From the NCBI GenBank assembly GCA_905221605.1, contig CAJNDS010002046.1:1-64000 (forward strand): a DNA stretch of 64,000 bases, written 5' to 3'. A model generated the notes under the pieces. The model ran no database searches. It was given only the letters and a program-made list of their open reading frames with translations, and was not told the origin of the DNA. This DNA is from Symbiodinium natans (Eukaryota > Sar > Dinophyceae > Suessiales > Symbiodiniaceae). A program made the translations under genes and the position numbers. Positions 56,688 through 64,000 of this stretch are shown here, in pieces; position 1 is the first letter of the stretch, and each line of letters starts with the position of its first letter.

Positions 56688-59220
56688 GATTGCCCGCCCA
56701 TTTTCAACCCACCAGCACGACTAGACTGCAGCGGAAGAATCTGACCATATGCCCAGAACAAGGCTAAAAAATATACTACAACCGAAGCCTACTCACTTCT
56801 TGCCAAGATGTCAGGCTCAGCCTCATTGACCATTGTCCATATTCATTCCCGACAACTTCTTACAACCAGCTTCCAAAATTTCGAGCTTACACAGGAAACT
56901 TTCAGCTTGACGAATCAGCGACGTGCCCCGCCCCCCCCCCCCCCCCCCCGTCATTACTGTTGCAAGTTCACACACCCTCGCGCCGGCACTCGGCAGTTTC
57001 TAGAAAACACAAAAACTGAACTCTTCGTAGACAAGCTGCATGATTCCAGCCAGCGCGCACCGCCAAGCGACTCGCGGGCCGAAGACAAAAAACTGGTCGC
57101 AAATGGCAGCCACCATGGGCAAGGACAAGACCCAGGAAGCCCAGATCAAGCAGGAAGCCTCGAACTTGCCGGGTTCGAGCAGTTTTGTACTGATGTAAAC
57201 TTATGCTGTTATGCTCGGCGCCTTGCGGCCCAGCAATGCACCCTTAAGCACTTCACTCCATGAGACATGGCGGAAAATGCCCACAGTGGCCAATTGCGGG
57301 GTAGTGGCAAGGAGAAGGATCCAAGCCACTCTGACAGCGAGGTTAAAGCGAGGGAAATGGTACCTCATTCTTCAGGGGAACTCCAGAAATTCTGGCGGGT
57401 GCTGGATCTTACGGTTTCTGATGGTTTTTGGCTGTTTCGCTAATTTTAGCCAGCTGGAGGCTCTGAAACATTCTTCCTGTAGCGGCCCGGCCCTACATTC
57501 CTGCTTTGGACGGCCAAACGCTCATGTTCCTTCGAATGTCTTTGCAATGCGCAGCTCGCAAGCTGGCATGAACATGGACATGTAAATACTACAGGCTGAA
57601 GCATGCTTCGAGGGTGGTTAACTTGAACCCTCCGCTGCTCTTTTCTCTGCACATCTTAATCTTAGCTTCTCAAATTGTCTTCTTCTTGGCTCGTCTGCTC
57701 CAGAAGGACAAACCCAGCAACGATGCAAAGCCGGCTTGTTGTGGTCTTGGAAACTCGCGTTTTTGCACTACACAGAAGCATAAGTATAAATATGCATAGA
57801 TACATACATATATATATATATATGTATGTGTGTATCTATGCATTTTATTCTATAACTTGATGTTCCGTTTATACATGCATGCTGTGTCGCTATCTTTTGG
57901 GTTTAAACATTCCTGGCGGCTCCCACAGTTCGGGCCGTGCCCGCAAAGCCATCCAATCGATAGGGAGCGACCTGAAAGGTTTAAAGGCGTTGGAAAGCTT
58001 CCCTGTAAGCTGTACCTATGGAGTTGGATGGCTTTTCGTTATGGCAACAGCTCTTGCTCCCGTGGAAATCTTGCCTCCGAGTGCTCTGAACTTTCAAGGC
58101 CAACCCAATTCAAACTCAGATACCTCAAGTCTGTGTGGCCGGAATTCTCCAACGCATCCAACACCCGTAAGCCCTTGAACCCTCAAGACCGAAGCCTCTT
58201 CTTGCCGTGATTGTTTTTTTGAGGGGGGGGGGCGGGAAGAAGATGTGTCAAACGTCACTTCAATCAAAACACCATGCGTGCTCGTCAAGAAAGGCATCTT
58301 AAAACTAGATGTGCCGATGGCCACCAACTGACTGCAGTACCTCCTTGCAATCTAGACCATGCGAAGCATCGGGGCTCCTCCTAAGTTGTACCGTCCAGGA
58401 CTCAGCATTAGCCCAAGCAGCTGCGCCAGCCGGAAGAGAAGGAAAGCGGGGAAGCACCAAACGGCGGCAAAGACGACTGCCTAGGCTTCTGCTGAAGCGC
58501 TACCGCTCTTCTGCGCAAGCAGGGGTTCTGACTTTTCCTAGTCTTCGCCCGGGTCCAGGCCCCCGCAACCCAGCGCCCTAGTTGTCGGGTCTCTGTGCCC
58601 ATCCCGCAAGCTTTCCATGGGCTTTCGTTTCTGGGTTTTTGCTAGTCCCGGTCCCCCTTTGGGTTTCCTTCCCGGCCCCCTCCCCCCCCCCCCCCCCCCC
58701 CCCCGACCCCCCCACATTTCGGTGTTTTGCCCTATATACATGCCAGGTGGCGTGTTTTCAGTTTTCACTGCCGCAAGGGATTTCTAACCTTTTCCGGTCT
58801 TTTTCCTTTGCTTCCTCTTGATCAAGGTTACAGCACTTCAATCACTTTGTTGCGGAAAAGGTCCGATAATTACATCCTCCAAGCACTGTAGCTATACCTC
58901 AACACCGTCAACACCTCTCCCGCATTTTGCCGGCAATTCTCGAGCAGCACGCTCAATATCCAGCCACCCCCAGACGATGCGGTGAGGATGAGCTCAATAG
59001 ACCTGGCAGCATAAACGAGTGCTTCTTTGTTCCTCTCGGGAAATCTCCAACTTCACGTCCTTTGCAGCTTCCCACCTCGCGGTCACTGGCCCAATGCCAA
59101 TGCCCACACAAACAGAGACAACCTAGGATCTGCAAGTCAGCACAGCTTCCCAAGAAGGTTCGGCTCCAGGCCCCCACAAGTCTTCTGTAAACAGATTACA
59201 GCTCGGTCGTGCCAGGCAAC
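56688..59220. other. Stretch with no firm gene
   Basis: Coding-looking plus-strand fragments: an ATG in a CCACCATGG context at about 57113 (MGKDKTQEAQIKQEASNLPG), a 57-codon frame from 57267, and a short reading (VTSIKTPCVLVKKGILKLDV) with a stop near 58330. They could be exons of one gene, but no junctions could be fixed. Confidence 0.25.
57793..57842. repeat. TA-centred near-palindrome
   Basis: TGCATAGATAC at the left and GTATCTATGCA at the right flank a TA run: a 50-base near-perfect inverted repeat. Confidence 0.8.
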
Positions 59221-59387
59221 TCCCAGAAACACAACGTAGCAAAGGAAGAGGAGGTACATGTAGATGCACCGTAGCTGGTCAATGTCCAACTGATCCTGCC
59301 ACTCCTGGCCACTGTGCTTGCAGCTATTGGGCATTCGCCCTCCCGTGACCTGTTCGAAGTATAGTAAGTTTGAATCCAGCACGTAAC
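59221..59387 (-). CDS. Candidate membrane-protein exon
   Basis: Acceptor CAG|GT, GT donor. Reads YVLDSNLLYFEQVTGGRMPN, then SGQEWQDQLDIDQLRCIYMY and LLFLCYVVFLG, a soluble part followed by the start of a transmembrane helix. Not recognised. Confidence 0.4.
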
Positions 59388-60539
59388 CTGGCGTTTGAAG
59401 GCCTCCCGCTCCGGCAGCGCGCGTTTCAAATGGGGCGATTTACTCGGTAGAAGAAAGTTGATGAAACTTGGACGACCCGACAAAGAAGTTTCGATTTCTC
59501 GTCGGGGTGGTGTGACTGGACAGACTCGCTGGAATGCCTTGACTGACAACACCAAGTTCGGTGCTAAGGCTGAGTGCACGTGACCACTGGAGCCTGGGTG
59601 GGACAGGCTAATGATCCCCGGTGGCCCTACGGCTACGCGGCTACCCCAGTGTGTTAGTTTCATTTCGTGCTCCAGCCGGCTCAAGGGTGGTAGCGAGGGC
59701 CTGTCTTGTAGCGGTGTCAAAGGCTCAAGAGGACCTGCAGGTTTTTTCTTCAGTGCACAGTTCTGCTGAGCAGCACGTAACTGAGTTTAACTGCAGGTCT
59801 CACGATAACGACCGTTGAAATCCTGCCATATCTTCACATCGAATATCACTTGCACCATCGACGCTGCAAGATGCCTGCACAGCACAGTCTTGGACCCAAC
59901 CCAAAGGCCAAAGGCCTCCTGATGGTAGCCATGTGCTGAGCCCACCAACAGAGTGCCACTGCTCCTTAGCTTTGTCATTTCTACACGTCTGCTTCTAGCA
60001 GGTTCTACAAAAGGATTTTCAAGAGGCACGCATCTGCCACAATTCAGTTCCGCTCCTTCTTCCGCACCCCCCTACCCCCGCCGTTCAGCAAGCGTTGGCA
60101 TTTCTACGCCGTGCAGAAGTCCCGAGCAAAGACCAAATAAAAGGAGCAACACATCACAACTAAAAGGCAGGAAGTAAAAACATGCCCCTTCAAAAACTAT
60201 GCCGAACCACCGGAGATTCCCTCCTACTCCCTGACATCTGGCACGCTCTAGACTTTTGCTTGTTGGCTTGCGCACTCGAAGATGTTGTTCTCAGGGAGTT
60301 GGTGGCTCTCCCCTGCAAATGGTCACATTTCTCTCTCCCACTTCCTTCCTTGACGATACCGAGTCTAGCCGCTAGCCGCTGCAATGGAAACCTCCTCGAG
60401 CAACAGTTTGACAAGAGTCTTCGCTGTTCCTTCTCCGCCTGCTCTCCTCTCTTTGTCCCGTAAAGCCTTAGGGTTCCAGTTTTGGTGCCCGAGGCTCACT
60501 GCATTCGATTTGTCCGCGAGCCGGAATGGCGCATCATAC

Positions 60540-60689
60540 CTGGGCACAGCCCATGTGCTTAGCCGCATCCGGTAATGCTGCAGGACTTCCGGGACTACTT
60601 GTGGCCGTGGTTTTCTGAATGCACCAGGTTGCTGCTGGTAGTACAGGTAGTCGCCAACCAATGGAGCTCGGTGGACATTTTCCAGCTTC
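60540..60689 (-). CDS. Candidate exon, function unknown
   Basis: Acceptor CTCAG|GA and donor CCCAG|GT, 150 bases. Reads KLENVHRAPLVGDYLYYQQQ then PGAFRKPRPQVVPEVLQHYR. Well bounded and balanced, so likely coding. May belong to the same gene as 59221-59387, with an exon missing between them. Confidence 0.45.
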
Positions 60690-62716
60690 CTGAGTGTCAG
60701 CTTTGCCTGTTGTCATCGCAAGTGCTCGATTGGGGGCAACCGGTTCGTCCCCCGCTTGGGCAAGAATTCGAACACTGCAGCATGACACCGGCGCGCTCTG
60801 CTTATTGCATTTGAAAGACTCTTCTGGGCTTTTGTCCTCCTGCATGCGCTCAGTAGTGGGGTCTTTGGTGCCAAGCTTAAGATCTCACAATGCTCTTTGT
60901 TCAAAGCAGACGTGGCACTACCAGATCACAATTCAAACACACTTTCTGGCCATGTGCAGAACACGAAGCCGCAGCTTTTTCCCACCGACTTTGTAATGCA
61001 GAAACGCAGGGAAGAACACCCGAATGCATCATCAGGAATTCTGCCTAGCGGCCGCACTGCGGTGATGAAAAGCAGGCATGGGGTACCAATGGCCAGGATT
61101 GCCTCTAGCTCTGGTAGGCAATAGTAGCATGCGCATTCACCTCGGGGTCAACTCAGACAAGAGGTACCAGGCACTGCCTTTGACACTACCCTACCGGCTG
61201 ACTAGCTGCGATTAGATTTCAATGCCACATGGCCCCACCATAAAGCACCATTTGCCATAAACTCTCACCAACTGACGAGGTGAATCTGCCGGCAGGCTTC
61301 GAGAAACCGCATGCCACTTCAAATCATCAGCAACGGTCAACAATGCCGAACCCCTCTTGCCGACAAGGGGTGCTGAGAGCTTAGGGTTGCCCTGAGTGTT
61401 TGCTCTGCCCTTGAGGGGTTGGGGTGCCAGTCAAAAAACACAATATGTCATCTCTACCGCCAGTTGAAGATTGAACCCAGTTAGTAACCTTGTTTTTCAA
61501 GGCAAACCTTTTGAGGTACGGCCGTGGGTGAGGATGTATACCTTCAACATCCTTTCGATCATCTCTTACCATCTGCAGTCGATACAAAGACCTGCGGGGC
61601 TTCAAAAATTGCCCAATGCAGAGCAGTTTCGACCTCTTTACCTGCATGGCTCTGAAAAACCCACCGAGACCTGTAGAGGCCAACTGCCCCGTAAACCCAG
61701 CCCATTCAGACGAAGGCGCCATTTCCCAATGGAGACAGGAACACCTCCACAGCTCCCATGCCTGGCGAATCTGGGGTGTCCTTCCTATCATCCTTTGTAT
61801 GCTGGAAAAGCAGGCTGAAATTGATGCTATCGTAGGTGTGAAGCCTTCTCCTGAACCATTAGGGGCTTGATGGGTCCGAGATGTGATGGGTTCAGGCTTC
61901 GGTAGGTTTTCTCTTCCGAACCCGTGCGACTGCAAGACCTACAAAGCCTAAACCCCAATCTGCAAATGTCGACACGCCAGGGTTGACAGCTTGGGATTGG
62001 GAAATTGGCTTTGCATCTCAAATTCTGACCGGGGTGCTCCACAAGAAGGCCGCGCAAACGGCCAGAAGATGGAAAAGAATCGATGCCACGCCTTCCATCA
62101 TCCGCAGGAATGGCTGTAGTAAACGAGGCGCTCAGATGGGGCTAATCTCTTAAACGAAAGCCCGAAGCTTCGCCTGCTGCAAGCCCACCTTTAGGATTTA
62201 CGGAGAGAGGCGAGTTTCCAAGCGGAAACCAAAGCACACATTGGCCTGATGCAGCGGATTTGTGCTGCAAATCGGGGGTGCAGCTTAGGTTTCACTACTT
62301 CGAGCTTGTGCTCGATGCACCCAGCGTGGCGAAAGCGACCAGGACAAATGCAAGGTGAACGCAGCTGAACAGCCAGCGGCTTGCTCACGGGCAATTAAAC
62401 AAATGTTGAACCCCTTTGAATCAGGGGGTGACAATTGAAAAAATGCAGGGTCCGAGCGGACTCTGCGAAAAGTTTGTTTCGATGGTTTGCCATGTCTGTT
62501 GCAAATGGCATTTGATCCCGGCTGAGGGGGATTAACCCTCATAAGTCATAAGGGGTGCGACTTCTCAGAACGAAACTCTTGCCTACAAAGTTGCCTGACT
62601 CTCTCTTCCTCCCTCACTCCCTCTCTCTTTCGTTTTATTCCTTCTCTGTTCTCTCCTCTTCTTCTACGGGGTTTGAGGGACTAAGGATCATGGACAGCTT
62701 GCCCCCCCCCCCCCTG
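60690..62716. other. Stretch with no assigned gene
   Basis: Frames up to 184 codons (61381-61935 minus) without motifs. A C/T-rich stretch lies at 62580-62665. Confidence 0.4.
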
Positions 62717-62991
62717 CTATACCCCCCCCTCCCCCCCATCGAGCGGCTAGCGTGATCTTAGCAAGCACTCAGCAAGCCCTCGACACTCAGCAAGGCCTCA
62801 GCAGCTGCTTGAGCAATCGAGCATCTGCCGAGAGCCTACCGAACGCCTACCGAGCGCGTAGCGAGCGCTTAGCGAGTGCTTAGCGAGTGCTTAGCAAGTG
62901 CTTAGCAAGAAATGCACTAGAAGTCTCCCGATTCAGGAAAGCAAGCACCCCTGCTCACTAAGAGCTTTATGGGGGGGAGGGGGGGGTATAG
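62717..62991. repeat. Foldback element with 23-bp arms and internal 11-bp minisatellite
   Basis: The left arm 62717-62739 (CTATA, 8 C, T, 7 C, AT) has its exact reverse complement at 62969-62991. Between them, 62755-62925 is a degenerate repeat of AGCGAGTGCTT. Confidence 0.85.
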
Positions 62992-64000
62992 GAGATGTGC
63001 CATGGACCTTTACGTATAATGTGGGAACCGCTTTTTTTCAAGCTTAAAACTTGTCTGTGCAAGTAGTTAAAGCACTAAACCGAAAATCAAACCAATTGTA
63101 AATTGCAAGTTCCTCCTCGCAAATTCCCTTGAACACAACACCAAACCAAATGCAAACATTAACTTCTGCAACGCGGACAAAACCTTTAGACAGACATTTT
63201 CAACCAAGAATACAAGTTTAAATCTCCGCCTTTACAAACACTTCAATCCAAAGTCCAAACCAAAGGAAACACAAGTGCTACGAATCAAACATTGAATCTT
63301 GCCTGTGTAGACACTCGTAAACAAGAATCTGAAATAAAAGGTGGGCACTAAAAACCTGCCCTTACAAAACACAGAGTATGTGACATAAATTTTTATATGA
63401 GTGTATATATATATATATATGACGTATGGTTGTTGAAATCTTCAAGACATTTTTCGCTCAAAGCACTTGTTGTACAAGATGTATTCAACAGGTAGTAGTC
63501 GTTGTCATATGACATACGGAAATGAAGTTTCGACTCTCACACTGGCACAAGGTGGGCGAGGCTGCTGGTCAATCTGGTGTAACCATATAACAAAAACAAA
63601 AACACAGGTGTTCTTTCATTTCCTATGAGAAGATAGAGGAGCTATTTCATCTTCTACTCAGAGATAGAGTAACTGGTTCGCAAACGAATAAGAGCGTCTT
63701 AATCTCCCGACACTGGGTAGGGGTCTACGATCTCCTATCTTCTATCTCAGTCTCGCAATAGGTCATGAGAGGCCTCCGCTAGCTTTGCGCAGGAAAAGAA
63801 AGAGAGCTCTCTACTATGTCAATTTTTCAAAAATAGCTTCTCTGTCAATGAAGAGGTCATAAGAGAAGCCCTTTATCTCTTCCTAAGAAATGACAGAGCC
63901 CTTCGAACTTTTTACGAGAGATCTCTCCTTTACCCTAAATAAAACAACCAAAGTTCTGAAGGCCTTTCTTTACTCCTCAAGTGGGGACATTACACAACTC
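62992..64000. other. AT-rich window end, no gene seen
   Basis: A/T-rich, with a TA run at 63404-63420. From 63610 there are recurring AGATAGAG/CTATCT and AGAGAAG/CTTCTCT motifs that can pair as short hairpins. Confidence 0.6.

Noticed and set aside
1-64000. tRNA, rRNA or a spliced-leader gene or relic
   Set aside because: No cloverleaf or rRNA-like sequence was seen, and no convincing copy of the dinoflagellate spliced-leader sequence was found by eye; a covariance-model scan would settle it.

Overview
The window reads as nuclear DNA of a dinoflagellate, most likely a Symbiodiniaceae-type alga. Direct evidence: coding sequence is cut into exons of about 28-110 bases, splice donors are a mix of GT, GC and GA, and almost every acceptor that can be fixed is AG followed by G. 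There are many homopolymer, microsatellite and TTTAGGG-like tracts, no operons or ribosome binding sites, and proteins typical of the group (PPR proteins, a PPR-RluA fusion, a lineage-expanded multi-pass membrane family). Almost none of the long open frames is a real gene; the real exons are mostly shorter than the spurious frames.

Layout. 1-1680: decayed minus-strand Helitron replicase/helicase fragment abutting an array of about 70-bp repeats. 2346-2624: six palindromic motifs. 2.7-8.3 kb: tandem duplication of a two-exon minus-strand gene for a membrane protein in which a TIR/HET-like domain is split by transmembrane helices. 8.97-14.65 kb: minus-strand PPR gene whose last exons join in frame to a stop. 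15.7-17.5 kb: possible plus-strand exons. 18.68-37.77 kb: a very large minus-strand gene in which PPR exons (37.8-28 kb) run into a complete RluA-type pseudouridine synthase domain (24.89-18.68 kb), with ten RluA exons joining in consistent phase. 41.68-41.96 kb: peptide deformylase-like exons (minus). 45.18-45.50 kb: possible plus-strand terminal exons. 46.78-49.06 kb: short-chain dehydrogenase/reductase gene (minus). 51-55 kb: minus-strand exons including a kinase-like one, plus about 500 bp of CA/GA microsatellite. 59-61 kb: two minus-strand exons of unknown type. 62.7-63.0 kb: a foldback element. The last 1 kb is AT-rich with no gene seen.

Nearly all confidently read genes are on the minus strand, which fits the unidirectional gene clusters known from dinoflagellate genomes. 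Functionally the set leans to organelle RNA processing (PPR, PPR-RluA) and organelle protein maturation (deformylase). All family calls come from reading motifs in translations, with no database search.
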